A stretch of DNA of 64,000 bases from Streptomyces sp. TP-A0356. Its GTDB lineage: Bacteria > Actinomycetota > Actinomycetes > Streptomycetales > Streptomycetaceae. The notes under the pieces were generated by a model. The model made no database searches. It had not been told where the DNA came from and saw only the letters and a list, made by a program, of their open reading frames with translations. Shown one piece after another: positions 1 to 8,144 of this stretch (position 1 is its first letter; every line of letters begins with the position of its first letter). The stretch lies in NCBI RefSeq assembly GCF_001417775.1, contig NZ_BBZJ01000015.1:422657-486656 (forward strand), given 5' to 3'. The position numbers were made by a program, and so were the translations under genes.

Positions 1-105
1 CTTCCCGGCGGACTTCTTCAGCTCGGCGGCGAGCTGTTCGTCCGTCACGTCGTACGACGGAACGGGTCCGGGGGAATTCCACTGACCCCCGTCTTTCGCG
101 TCCAC
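1..105 (-). CDS. N-terminus of an unidentified protein, cut by window edge
   Basis: The first 105 bases read on the minus strand as an open frame of 35 codons beginning GTG GAC GCG AAA GAC, preceded by GGAGG. The visible residues (VDAKDGGQWNSPGPVPSYDV...) are hydrophilic and end in a Lys/Ala-rich stretch. No family can be named from 35 residues. The SD-to-start spacing is only about three bases, so the exact start could differ. The rest of the gene lies left of the window. Confidence 0.5.
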   Translation of the reverse strand, partial: MDAKDGGQWNSPGPVPSYDVTDEQLAAELKKSAGK

Positions 106-347
106 GTTCCTCCAACTCCGGGGAGGGTTATTCGGCACAACGAACGCCCACCCAGAACGGCTCCTTCGAAGCGGGCGACGCTCGACGGCGTCCGCGTGCG
201 GCGCGGTAAATACCATGGTCCGCGCGCTACCGGTGACACTTTCGCACAGGTCACCGAGGGCGAACAAGAGACTCCCTCCCTTTTCCTCTTTTCCTGTACC
301 AGCCCGATGACTTGACGAAAGGTCAGCCAAACAGGTACCAGCTCCGG

Positions 348-386
348 GAATTCCGGCTCCTTCCGGCTCCTTCGCTGCCGGAATTC
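348..386. terminator. Inverted repeat at the 3' end of the AraC gene
   Basis: GAATTCCGGC (348-357) and GCCGGAATTC (377-386) form a perfect 10-bp stem around a 19-base loop that holds a duplicated TTCCGGCTCC. It overlaps the stop codon of the AraC gene, so it can serve as that gene's terminator. The rest of 106-347 shows no convincing gene. Confidence 0.5.
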
Positions 387-1284
387 ATCCGGCGGCGCCC
401 CGCTGCGCGGACCGGTACGCACCCGGTGGGGTTCCGTAGTGCCGGCGGAAGACGCGATGGAAGTGGAACGGGCTGCGGAAACCGGAGGCGGCGGCCACGC
501 GTTCGACCGGTAGTTCGGTTGCTGCCAAGAGCCGGGCGGCATGCCGCAGTCGTGCCTCGCGCAACGCCCGCATCGGGGAGTGTCCGAGCTGCTCGGTGAA
601 CAGGTGCGCGAAGCGGGACGGCGAGAGCGAGACGCCTTCGGCCAGGGACCGTACGGTGTGCGGCGCGGCCGGGTCGGCCTCGATGAGGGCCTGGGCACGG
701 CGGATCCGCCCGTCCACGCCGGAGCGCGACGGCTGCGCCCGGGCGGCGGTGGCGAGCAGCACGATCTCCTCCAGACAGCACAGGGCCAGCGCGCGGGCGA
801 CGGTGCCGTGCGCGACCGAGACCTCGCCGTCGGCGGGTGGTACGGGGTCGGGGGGCGCCCCGATCCCGCCCCAGCGGGCGTCGGCGAGCATGCGCCGGAA
901 GGCCGTCTCGATGCGGTCCCGCCCGTGTCCGGCGGCCACGGCGTACAGCCGGTCGCCCATGTCGTAGGGGTCGAGCAGGGCGGCCCAGGAAGTACGGGGC
1001 TGGCAATGTGCCCACCAGAAGGCCCAGTGCCGGGCGCCCCGCGCCACCGCGTACCGATGCGGTGTCCCGGGCCCCAGCACCACCAGGTCGCCGGCGTCTG
1101 CCGTCACACGGGACGCGCCCTGGCACAGCGTGCCCCGGCCGCCGGTGGTCCAGGTGAACAGCCAACTGTCGGCGCCGCTCGGCCTGTTGACTCCGTAGCC
1201 CGTCGGCTGGTCGAAGCGTCCGACGGTCACCAGGCCGGGCGGCGGGGCCGGGTCGGCAGGCTCGGGCAATGCGTCAGCACGCAC
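385..1284 (-). CDS. AraC family transcriptional regulator
   Basis: One-component regulator of about 299 residues. Residues 20-100 look like the cupin-type AraC ligand-binding half (GTPHRY segment). The C-terminal ~100 residues carry the two helix-turn-helix units of AraC/XylS proteins, with a typical second-HTH segment (VAAASGFRSPFHFHRVFRRHYG). The start is decided by the ribosome site: AAGGAGG directly abuts an ATG at 1290, leaving no spacer, but stands 6 bases before the GTG at 1284, which I prefer. It is divergent from the PhyH dioxygenase gene across 168 bp and is the obvious candidate regulator of it (inference). Confidence 0.85.
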   Translation of the reverse strand: MRADALPEPADPAPPPGLVTVGRFDQPTGYGVNRPSGADSWLFTWTTGGRGTLCQGASRVTADAGDLVVLGPGTPHRYAVARGARHWAFWWAHCQPRTSWAALLDPYDMGDRLYAVAAGHGRDRIETAFRRMLADARWGGIGAPPDPVPPADGEVSVAHGTVARALALCCLEEIVLLATAARAQPSRSGVDGRIRRAQALIEADPAAPHTVRSLAEGVSLSPSRFAHLFTEQLGHSPMRALREARLRHAARLLAATELPVERVAAASGFRSPFHFHRVFRRHYGTPPGAYRSAQRGAAG

Positions 1285-1452
1285 AGGCATCCTCCTTGAA
1301 GGCGCTCCGGCCTACGGTGCTTCTGACGGATCTCCGTGGGACAAGGAGCGGCGTCCGGTGCGTGCTCTCGGCGTGTGTCGCGACGCCGCGGAGGTCCGTC
1401 GGAAGGGCCCTAGCCTGAGGCACGTCGGACACCGCCGGGAAGGGAAGGCCCC

Positions 1453-2247
1453 ATGACGGCCATGGACATGGAGGCGTTCGAGGAGGACGGTTTCGCGGTG
1501 GCGCGCCGACTGTTCTCCCGCGCCGAGATCGACGACCTGTGCGCCGAGTTCACGGCGCTGCACGCGGCGGGGCCGGTGCCGGGGCACTTCGAGCCCCGGG
1601 CGTGCGGGATCGACGGGACGGCCGATCCGCTGCACGTCCACCCCCGCGTGATGCACCCGCACCGCATCAGCGAGCTGTCGCTGCGCTTCCTGCTCGATCC
1701 CAGGCTGCGGGCGATCCTCGAAACGCTGCTGGGCGAGGAGGTGCTGGCCGCGCAGAGCATGTTCTACTTCAAACCGCCGGGAGCTCGCGGGCAGGCACTG
1801 CACCAGGACAACTTCTATCTGCGCGTCGAGCCGGGCACCTGTGTGGCCGCGTGGATCGCCTGCGACGTCGTCGACCAGGGGAACGGCGGTCTGGAGGTGG
1901 TGCCGGGCACACACCGGATGGACCTGTTCTGCCCCGAGGAGGCGGACGCGGACGTGTCGTTCGCGCGCGAGTACGTACCGCCGCCGCCCGGCCTGGCCGC
2001 GGTGCCCGTCGTGATGGAGCCGGGTGACGTGCTGTTCTTCAACGGCAGCCTGGTGCACGGGTCGAAGCCCAACCGCAGCGCCGACCGGTTCCGCCGGTCC
2101 TTCATCGGGCACTACGTCGGTCGCTCCACGCGGCGCATCGGCGGCTTCTACCGGACCCTGACCATGGACGGCTCGCCGGTCGCACTGCCCGAGAGCGAGG
2201 GCGCGGGCCCGTGCGGAGCGGAGTTCGCCGCCCCCGGCCCGCACTGA
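1453..2247 (+). CDS. Phytanoyl-CoA dioxygenase (PhyH) family protein
   Basis: Fe(II)/2-oxoglutarate-dependent oxygenase of 264 residues, a normal length for bacterial PhyH proteins. The metal triad is visible as H117-x-D119 (LHQDNFYL) and the distal H202 (LVHGSKPN), followed by an Arg in RFRRSF suited to 2-oxoglutarate binding. A GGAAGGGAAGG ribosome site precedes the ATG. The substrate cannot be told from sequence; relatives hydroxylate lipids, amino acids or natural products. It stands alone on its strand, divergent from an AraC regulator, with the next gene convergent. Confidence 0.85.
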   Translation: MTAMDMEAFEEDGFAVARRLFSRAEIDDLCAEFTALHAAGPVPGHFEPRACGIDGTADPLHVHPRVMHPHRISELSLRFLLDPRLRAILETLLGEEVLAAQSMFYFKPPGARGQALHQDNFYLRVEPGTCVAAWIACDVVDQGNGGLEVVPGTHRMDLFCPEEADADVSFAREYVPPPPGLAAVPVVMEPGDVLFFNGSLVHGSKPNRSADRFRRSFIGHYVGRSTRRIGGFYRTLTMDGSPVALPESEGAGPCGAEFAAPGPH

Positions 2248-2258
2248 GCATCTCCCGG

Positions 2259-3146
2259 TCAGGAGGTGAAGGCGAGGACCGCCTCCGCGACCGCCCTGGG
2301 GTTCTCCAGCAGCATCGCGTGCGTGGCGTCGATCTCCGCGACCGTCACGCCGGGCCGCTCCTCGGCCAGCGCGGCGAGATCGCGGGCGAGCCCCTTGGCG
2401 TAGGCGGCCATCATCGGGTCGAACCAGTCGAGGCCGGGGACGGACGGCACGGGCCGCTGGGCGCGGCCCAGCAGCAGCGGGGCGGTCATCCGCCGGAACA
2501 GGGCGAAGGGGTCGAGCGCGTCCATGGCGGCGAGCATCCGCACCGCTTCCTCCCGGCCGGGCCGCACCTCCAGGACACCGTCGTCCCGCGTCCGCACGGA
2601 GCGCAGGACGCCGGCCTCCAGTAGTTCGTAGGGGATGCCGAGCTGGTCGGACATCGCGCGCTGTTCGGCGAGCAGGTCCTTGAGCCCGTCCGCGGACAGT
2701 TCCCTGCCCAGGCCTGCGGCGCTCAACTTCCTCACGTCGGTGAGGTGTTGTGCGACCTGGTCCGGATCGAGGCCGACGTACTGGTCCGGACGCCCCCAGC
2801 CGAATCCGTCGAGGTTCACGGCGCCGGGGGTTACGTCCGGGTGCTCCAGTGCGTAGAGCACGGCGAGCAGGCCGCCGAGGGAGTGCCCCACGGGCAGGGC
2901 GCCCGCCATCCCGTGCACCGCCAGGACCTCCTCCAGGTCGCCCAGCACCGCGGGCAGGTTCCACGGAGCGGACGGCGAGAGGCCGTGGCCGCGCAGATCA
3001 ACGGCCAGCACGCGGTGGCGCGCCGCGAGGAGGGGTGCGACGGCGGCCCAGTCGGTGAGGGTGCGTCCGGCGCCGTGCAGGAGCAGCAGGGGCGTGCCTT
3101 CGCCTCCGTGGTCGTGAACGGCCAGCGCGATGCGGTCTCCGGTCAT
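2259..3146 (-). CDS. Alpha/beta hydrolase
   Basis: Serine hydrolase of about 295 residues. Visible are the oxyanion HGAGRT segment, the strand LAVDLRGHG, the nucleophile elbow GHSLGG, and a C-terminal ATHAMLLENP with the catalytic His. I chose the ATG at 3146 (MTGDRIALAV) over an upstream in-frame start because the fold begins there. A TACTGT hexamer lies 6 bases before this ATG, so the transcript may be leaderless. Its 3' end converges on the PhyH gene with 11 bp between stops. Substrate unknown; family assignment is firm, function is not. Confidence 0.82.
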   Translation of the reverse strand: MTGDRIALAVHDHGGEGTPLLLLHGAGRTLTDWAAVAPLLAARHRVLAVDLRGHGLSPSAPWNLPAVLGDLEEVLAVHGMAGALPVGHSLGGLLAVLYALEHPDVTPGAVNLDGFGWGRPDQYVGLDPDQVAQHLTDVRKLSAAGLGRELSADGLKDLLAEQRAMSDQLGIPYELLEAGVLRSVRTRDDGVLEVRPGREEAVRMLAAMDALDPFALFRRMTAPLLLGRAQRPVPSVPGLDWFDPMMAAYAKGLARDLAALAEERPGVTVAEIDATHAMLLENPRAVAEAVLAFTS

Positions 3147-3313
3147 GGGACGACAGTAGAGCGTCGCCCGGCATCGCACACGGGATCGCCGTACGCGGGG
3201 CCCGGGCCACTGAGGTCAGCGGCTTCCCGCCGCCAGGTGACCGTACGGCGTGGCCGCGGACGGCCCGCCGACGGTACGCGCATCCTCGCCGCACGCGTGC
3301 GGCACCGGGTCGC

Positions 3314-3844
3314 TCACGGCAGTGTGAGCAGGTCCAGGGCCCGCTCCCACCGGAACTCCGGGCGGCTGCCGTCCTCGCCCACCCCTCCGGGGTAGGGATG
3401 GCCGAACCGGACACCCATGCCGCTCAGTCGTTCGAGGCTCGCGGGGTAGGCGGGATGGGCCGCCAGCGCCTCGCTCACGCAGGGCAGCACGGCGATCGGG
3501 ACGCCGAGCCCGCCGGCCTCGCACAGGGCGCCGAGCGCGAGGGTGTCGGAGATGCCGGCGGCCCACTTGTTGATCGTGTTGAAGGTGGCCGGGGCCACGA
3601 CGACCGCGTCGGGGTCCGGGAACGGACGTGGGTCGCCCGGGCTGCGCCAGGCGGAGCGGATGGGGCGGCCCGTCTGTGCCTCGACCTCTGCGGTGTCGAA
3701 GAAGCGCAGGGCGAGGGGCGTGGCGATGACGCCTACGTCCCAGTCGCGCTCCTGGGCCGCGGTGATCAGTGTGCCGACATCCTGCGCGATGCCCGCGGCG
3801 CAGACGACGACATGGAGGAATGGTTTCCGGGCGCGGTGGATCAC
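3314..3844 (-). CDS. Flavoprotein (HFCD/Dfp-like family)
   Basis: 176-residue protein of the homo-oligomeric flavin-containing Cys decarboxylase superfamily, the family of phosphopantothenoylcysteine decarboxylase and lantibiotic EpiD. Support comes from the N-terminal HVVVCAAGIAQDVGTLI Rossmann start, PDAVVVAPATFNTINKWAAGISDTLALG (the family's PAxxNTxxKxAxGxxD motif) and the IAVLPCVSEALAAHPA segment. FMN binding is expected from the family. It is divergent from a TetR regulator with 107 bp between them, so that regulator probably controls it. The actual reaction is unknown. Confidence 0.8.
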   Translation of the reverse strand: MIHRARKPFLHVVVCAAGIAQDVGTLITAAQERDWDVGVIATPLALRFFDTAEVEAQTGRPIRSAWRSPGDPRPFPDPDAVVVAPATFNTINKWAAGISDTLALGALCEAGGLGVPIAVLPCVSEALAAHPAYPASLERLSGMGVRFGHPYPGGVGEDGSRPEFRWERALDLLTLP

Positions 3845-3907
3845 GAGTGCACTCTAGGGCACTGAGGGGCGCGCGCGGCCCGCCGGGTGGCTGCTACCGT
3901 GGGGACC

Positions 3908-3923
3908 GAGAACGTCGGTTCTC
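3908..3923. promoter_or_regulatory. Palindromic operator between flavoprotein and TetR genes
   Basis: GAGAAC-GTCG-GTTCTC is a perfect inverted repeat with 6-bp arms. It lies 28 bp before the TetR start, just downstream of a TACCGT hexamer (3895-3900) that could be a -10 element. Position and form fit a TetR autoregulatory operator controlling both divergent genes (inference). Confidence 0.5.
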
Positions 3924-3951
3924 CCATCGGGACGCCCAGGAGGGCTCGTAC

Positions 3952-4506
3952 ATGGACAGCGAACTCGCCCGCGACCGGGCGCTGGACGCCGCGGAGACGC
4001 TGTTCTACGGGCGCGGCGTCCAGAGCGTCGGCATGGACGACATCCGCAGCGCGTCAGGGGTGTCGCTCAAGCGCCTGTACCAGCTGTTCCCCGCCAAGGA
4101 GCAGCTGGTCGAGGCCTATCTGAGGCGGCGTGACGTGCGCTGGCGACAGCGACTGGCCGAGCATGTGGACCGGCACACGGACCCCTTCGAGCGGATTCTG
4201 GCGGTGTTCGACTGGCTGCGGGACTGGTTCGGCGAACCCGGCTTCCGCGGGTGCGCCTGGATCAACGCGTACGGCGAGCTGGGCGCCACCTCACCACGGG
4301 TGGTGGCCCAGGTGCGCGCGCACAAGCGGGCGTTCAAGGCGTACCTGGCCGGTCTGGTGGCCGATGCGGGGCTGCCCGCGCCCCTCGCCGGCCAGCTGTA
4401 CCTGCTGGCCGAGGGTGCCACGGTGACCGCGGGCACGGAGGGCACCGCTGAGCCCGCCGAGCACGCGGCCCACGCCGCGGGACTGCTGCTGGACGCCCAC
4501 CGGTGA
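3952..4506 (+). CDS. TetR/AcrR family transcriptional regulator
   Basis: 184-residue repressor. Residues 8-55 form the TetR helix-turn-helix (ARDRALDAAETLFYGRGVQSVGMDDI...SLKRLYQLFPAKEQLVEAYL). The rest is helical ligand-binding domain with the WIN/GELG segment common in the TetR_C group that regulates small flavoprotein or oxidoreductase genes. The start is the ATG at 3952, preceded by AGGAGG; a longer open frame upstream overlaps the neighbour and lacks a ribosome site. A perfect 16-bp palindrome sits just upstream, and the flavoprotein gene is divergent. Confidence 0.88.
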   Translation: MDSELARDRALDAAETLFYGRGVQSVGMDDIRSASGVSLKRLYQLFPAKEQLVEAYLRRRDVRWRQRLAEHVDRHTDPFERILAVFDWLRDWFGEPGFRGCAWINAYGELGATSPRVVAQVRAHKRAFKAYLAGLVADAGLPAPLAGQLYLLAEGATVTAGTEGTAEPAEHAAHAAGLLLDAHR

Positions 4507-4536
4507 GCCCGCCGGGCGGGCCCGGGGCCGGCTCCG

Positions 4537-4767
4537 TCACCGGGCCTGCCCGGCCTCGGCCCCCTTCCCGGAGACGGTGATGGCGCCCACCGGGCAGGCA
4601 CGCGCGGCCTCGTGTACCAGCGGGTCGCCCCCGCCGTCCTCCTTGCCGGGCAGCAGCTCGCTGTAGCCGTCGTCGTCCTGGGTGAAGACGCCCGGCGCGG
4701 TGAGGGCGCACTGGCCCGCCCCGATGCAGACGTCCTTGTCGATGGAGATGGTGATGTCGTCGGTCAT
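4537..4767 (-). CDS. 3Fe-4S type ferredoxin, P450 partner
   Basis: 76-residue ferredoxin. The spacing CIGAGQC...C at the C-terminal CPVGAI, with Ala at the usual fourth-cysteine position of the first motif, is that of the single-cluster 3Fe-4S ferredoxins that serve Streptomyces CYP105 enzymes (SoyB/SuaB type). Its gene follows the P450 gene by 12 bp on the same strand, so the two are an operon. It should carry electrons from a ferredoxin reductase, not encoded in this window, to the P450. A 14-residue C-terminal tail follows the family core. Confidence 0.9.
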   Translation of the reverse strand: MTDDITISIDKDVCIGAGQCALTAPGVFTQDDDGYSELLPGKEDGGGDPLVHEAARACPVGAITVSGKGAEAGQAR

Positions 4768-4779
4768 GGTCGCAGCCTC

Positions 4780-5988
4780 TTACCAGGTCACGGGAAGTTC
4801 CAGCATCCCCTGGATCGTGTCGCCGGGTTTGAAGGGGATCTCCTCCGCCGGAGCCGCGAGCCGTAGACCGGGCAGCCGTGCGAAGAGAGCGCGCAGGGCG
4901 ATCTCCAGCTCCGCCCGGGCCAGGTTCTGGCCGAGGCACTGGTGGATGCCGAACCCGAAGGCGACGTGGTGGCGGGCCGGGCGGTGCCAGTCCAGGGTGT
5001 CCGGTTCGGAGAAGGCCGCGGTGTCGCGGTTGATCACGGACGTGGAGAAGAGCACGCCCTCGTCGGCCCGGATCGTGACTCCCGCGATCTCGATGTCCTC
5101 GGTGGCCACCCGCACCAGCCCGTCGGCGATGGACAGGAAGCGCAGCAGTTCCTCGACCGCGGCGGACATCAGGCCCGGGTCGGCACGCAGTTCGGCGAGC
5201 TGGTCGGGGTGCTGCAGCAGGGTGAACGTACCGAGGGAGATCATGTTGGCCGTCGTCTCGTGCCCGGCGACCAGCAGGAGGGTGGCCAGGGAGACCAGCT
5301 CGGCCCGGTCCAGCCCACCGTCGCGCAACTGCTCCTGGATCAGCTCGTCGAGCAGCCCGTCCCCGGGCTCCTTCCGTTTTCGGTCGATCAGCTCCCCGAG
5401 GTAGGAGTCCAGTTGGTCGCGGGCGTCCCGGGTGTCGGCCGGGGCCGGGCCGCGCAGCAGCCTGCGGGACTGCGCCTCGAAGAAGTCGTGGTCGGCGTAC
5501 GGGACGCCGAGCAGCGCACAGATCACCATCGACGGAAGGGGCAGCGCGAAGGCGCTCACCAGTTCGGCGGGCGGGCCCGCGGCCTCCATGGCGTCCAGGA
5601 GCCGATCGACCGTCTCCTGGATGCCGGGGCGCAGCGCGGTGGTCCGCTTGAGGGTGAAGCTCGGGACCAGCATGCGGCGCTGGGTGCGGTGCTCGGGGTC
5701 GTCCACCCCGAGCAGGGCGGCCCTGCGGTCGCGGGCGGCGGCGAAGCGCCTGTTCGTCAACGGGAAGCCGGACCGGGTCCGGTCCGAGGACAGACGCGGG
5801 TCGGCCAGGAGTTCACGGGCGGCGGAGTGGCCGGTGACCACCCAGACGTCACGCCCGTCGTACAGGGTGACCCGGGCCAGGGGCCGGGCCGTGCGCAAGG
5901 GGTCGTAGGCGGTGGGCGGGTGGTAGGGGCAGCTGCGGTCCTGGGGGAAGGCGACGGGTTCTGACACGGTCGCACCGGGTTTCGTCAT
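4780..5988 (-). CDS. Cytochrome P450, CYP105 family (CYP105D/SoyC-like)
   Basis: 402-residue class I P450. The oxygen-binding I-helix AGHETT is at 241-246, the K-helix ExxR at 280-283, and the heme thiolate Cys351 lies in FGFGIHQCLGQNLA. The N-terminal PQDRSCPYHPP and the GVDDPEHRTQRRMLVPSF segment closely resemble the CYP105D group (S. griseus SoyC and relatives), known as broad xenobiotic hydroxylases. I start at ATG 5988, which has GAGG seven bases upstream; the longer open frame enters the intergenic region. A ferredoxin gene follows in the operon, and a 19-bp palindrome lies 43 bp before the start. Confidence 0.93.
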   Translation of the reverse strand: MTKPGATVSEPVAFPQDRSCPYHPPTAYDPLRTARPLARVTLYDGRDVWVVTGHSAARELLADPRLSSDRTRSGFPLTNRRFAAARDRRAALLGVDDPEHRTQRRMLVPSFTLKRTTALRPGIQETVDRLLDAMEAAGPPAELVSAFALPLPSMVICALLGVPYADHDFFEAQSRRLLRGPAPADTRDARDQLDSYLGELIDRKRKEPGDGLLDELIQEQLRDGGLDRAELVSLATLLLVAGHETTANMISLGTFTLLQHPDQLAELRADPGLMSAAVEELLRFLSIADGLVRVATEDIEIAGVTIRADEGVLFSTSVINRDTAAFSEPDTLDWHRPARHHVAFGFGIHQCLGQNLARAELEIALRALFARLPGLRLAAPAEEIPFKPGDTIQGMLELPVTW

Positions 5989-6030
5989 GAATGACCTCGC
6001 ACGCGAAGATTCGCTCTTGCCGATCATCAT

Positions 6031-6049
6031 TAGATGCCCGAGGCATCTA
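6031..6049. promoter_or_regulatory. 19-bp palindrome upstream of the P450/ferredoxin operon
   Basis: TAGATGCCCGAGGCATCTA is a perfect inverted repeat (8-bp arms, 3-bp centre). It sits 43 bp before the P450 start in a stretch that is AT-rich for this genome. Its shape and place suggest the operator of a repressor, perhaps TetR- or GntR-like, controlling P450 induction. No regulator gene is adjacent, so the protein would act in trans. Confidence 0.55.
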
Positions 6050-6156
6050 CAGAACCACGCGAAGTTCGGCCAGATCCACCGGATGCCGGATATGGCGCAA
6101 AGACATGTCACTGTGTCGGCGGCCTGACTCGCCGCCGACCGCCCGGGACGCGGCGC

Positions 6157-6220
6157 GGGGGTCGCTTCGGCCCGCCGCGACGTCGCACGGGGGTCGCTTC
6201 GGCCCGCCGCGACGTCGCAC
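6157..6220. repeat. Perfect 32-bp tandem duplication
   Basis: A unit starting GGGGGTCGCTTCGG and ending GACGTCGCAC occurs twice head to tail (6157-6188, 6189-6220) without a mismatch. It lies in the 395-bp gene-poor stretch between the P450 and lysE-type genes. No function is evident; the identity suggests a recent duplication. Confidence 0.8.
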
Positions 6221-6279
6221 GGGCACGCTCTCATCGTAATTCGCTTGCCGGGCATGGGCCGCTCCTCCAGGATCGGCCC

Positions 6280-6387
6280 ATGCCGACGATCGAAGCCTTC
6301 CTGCCGCCGACCTCAGACGCCCACCCGGTGCGGGGCCGACAGCAGCAGGCCGACCGGTCGCGCGGGCCCTCGCCGTCCGGGTCGTGA
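6280..6387 (+). CDS. Possible 35-aa upstream ORF coupled to the LysE gene
   Basis: An ATG at 6280 opens a 35-codon frame (MPTIEAFLPPTSDAHPVRGR...) whose TGA overlaps the GTG start of the LysE-type gene as GTGA. The exporter has no good ribosome site of its own, so translational coupling through this leader would make sense. The peptide has no known family and could equally be chance. Confidence 0.3.
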   Translation: MPTIEAFLPPTSDAHPVRGRQQQADRSRGPSPSGS

Positions 6388-7016
6388 CCGGCGCGCTGGT
6401 CGCGGGGCTGGTCGCGGGATACGGCATCGCCGTGCCCGTCGGCGCCATCGGGACCTACCTCGTCTCCCTGACCGCCCGTACGTCCCTGCGCACCGGTGCG
6501 TGCGCCGCGCTCGGCGTCGCCACCGCCGACGGGCTCTACGCCCTGGTGGCCGTCATCGGCAGCACCACCCTGTCTCCCGTGCTGCACCCGGTGGTGGTCC
6601 CGCTGCGCTGGGCCTCGGCACTCGTACTGGCAGCTCTCTCGCTCCTCGGCGGCGTCGGTGCCCTGCGCCGGTACCGATCGGCGGGCGCCGCCACCGCGGT
6701 CCGAGCGGAGCCACCGGGCGCCGCACGGGCGTATCTCGGGCTTCTGGGCATCACGCTGCTCAATCCGGCCACCGTGGTCTACTTCGCCGCGCTGGTCCTC
6801 GGCAGTCGTGCCGGGGACCCGCTACGGCCGCTGGAGCAGGGGCTGTTCGTCGTCGCCGCCTTCGCCGCGTCCGCGAGCTGGCAACTCGCTCTGGCCGGGG
6901 GAGGTGCGCTGCTCGGCCGGGCGCTGGCCGGGCGGCGGGGGCAGCTGGTGACGGCACTCGTCTCCAGCGCGGTGATCGCGGCGCTGGCGGTGCGGATGGT
7001 GGTCCTTCCGGCGTGA
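6384..7016 (+). CDS. LysE/RhtB family amino-acid exporter
   Basis: 210-residue membrane protein with six hydrophobic segments and the family's N-terminal GYGIAVPVGAIGTYLVSLTARTS and central LLGITLLNPATVVYF motifs. Members export lysine, arginine, threonine or other small amino acids by proton exchange. The start is a GTG that overlaps the stop of a short upstream frame; there is no clear Shine-Dalgarno. A possible regulator is not adjacent. Length is normal for the family; the substrate cannot be predicted. Confidence 0.85.
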   Translation: MTGALVAGLVAGYGIAVPVGAIGTYLVSLTARTSLRTGACAALGVATADGLYALVAVIGSTTLSPVLHPVVVPLRWASALVLAALSLLGGVGALRRYRSAGAATAVRAEPPGAARAYLGLLGITLLNPATVVYFAALVLGSRAGDPLRPLEQGLFVVAAFAASASWQLALAGGGALLGRALAGRRGQLVTALVSSAVIAALAVRMVVLPA

Positions 7017-7295
7017 CGCAAAGCGTTCCCCGCGCGGCGAGGCCCCTGGCCGGTCCCGTCGCCTGTGCCCGCCGGATCGCGTCCATGCCGTACCTGATCA
7101 CCGCACGGCCGCCGGGGAGCGCGCCCGGCCGCCGCCGCACGGGGACGGCCCGTACGCCAACTCGGGCGCGTGGTCGTGGATGAAACCACCGGCGGCTGGT
7201 GTTGAATCTTGACGCACGCGGTCCCCCGGCCAGGGCTGTGGGCCCGCGGCACGACGGACGAGACAGCAGTCGTACGCGACGATGGGACGGATGCC

Positions 7296-7742
7296 ATGCC
7301 TCTTGAGGGCGAGTACGAACCCAGCCCGACGCAGTGGGTGCGCGATCAGGTCGAGCTCTACGAGAGTTCCGGCGGCACCCGGGGAACCACACTGCTCGAG
7401 ACGGGGCTGCCCGTGGTCATCCTCACCACCTTGGGCGCCAGGAGCGGCAAGATCCGCAAGACCCCGCTGATGCGGGTCGAGCACGAGGGCAACTACGCGG
7501 TGGTGGCCTCGCTGGGCGGCGCGCCCAAGCACCCGGTCTGGTACCACAACGTGATGCAGCATCCCACGGTGGAGCTCCAGGACGGCCCGCTGCGCCAGGA
7601 GATGACGGCCCGTGAGGTCACGGGCGAGGAGAAGGCGGTGTGGTGGGAGCGGGCGGTCGCCGCGTACCCGCCGTACGACGAGTACCAGAAGAAGACGGAC
7701 CGTGAGATCCCCGTCTTCGTGCTGGAGCCGTCCGGAGCGTGA
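7296..7742 (+). CDS. Nitroreductase/deazaflavin-dependent oxidoreductase (DDN family)
   Basis: 148-residue F420H2-dependent reductase-like protein. Diagnostic segments are [31 protein letters not shown] and [18 protein letters not shown], the split-barrel core of the Ddn family in which F420 binds. Streptomycetes make F420, so the cofactor is plausible. I start at ATG 7296 (MPLEGEYEP); an earlier in-frame start would add 29 residues with no family match. The ORF ends in ...VFVLEPSGA, the normal C-terminal strand of the family. Confidence 0.88.
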   Translation: MPLEGEYEPSPTQWVRDQVELYESSGGTRGTTLLETGLPVVILTTLGARSGKIRKTPLMRVEHEGNYAVVASLGGAPKHPVWYHNVMQHPTVELQDGPLRQEMTAREVTGEEKAVWWERAVAAYPPYDEYQKKTDREIPVFVLEPSGA

Positions 7743-8144
7743 CCGCGCCGGGTCGGAGGGGCGGCCCGGCCGCGCGCCGGGCGGCCCGTCCGCATCCGAG
7801 GGGCCCGTCCGCGTCCGAGGGGCCTCGCGGGCAACGGCTGTTGGAGCTCCGAACAGAATGGGCGCCGGGGCGGATCCGGCGGCACGTCCCAGGTGGCCAC
7901 CCGGTCGCGCAGGGCCGCCGGTCGGCAGCAACGGGGCGTGGTGGAGACGCCGACGACATGCCGTCGACGCCAGGAGTTGACGTCGCGGCCGCCGCCGCAC
8001 GGGTGCCGCCCCCTGCCGCCCGCCGTCGCACCCGGGAGCGGGCATGACCGCCGCGGGGACCGTGCGCGTCCGGGCGCACCGCCACCCGCCGAGATTCCAT
8101 CCGCATCCGGGTGCATGTTCCGCGCCCGGCCGGGCAGCCGTCCG
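7743..8144. other. Gene-free stretch with short repeats
   Basis: No ORF here has convincing protein character. It contains two head-to-tail copies of a 19-bp unit (GGCCCGTCCGCRTCCGAGG, about 7788-7826). At 7844-7866 lies a 23-base sequence that recurs with one mismatch at 10695-10717. The remainder is GC-rich filler between converging genes. Confidence 0.55.
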
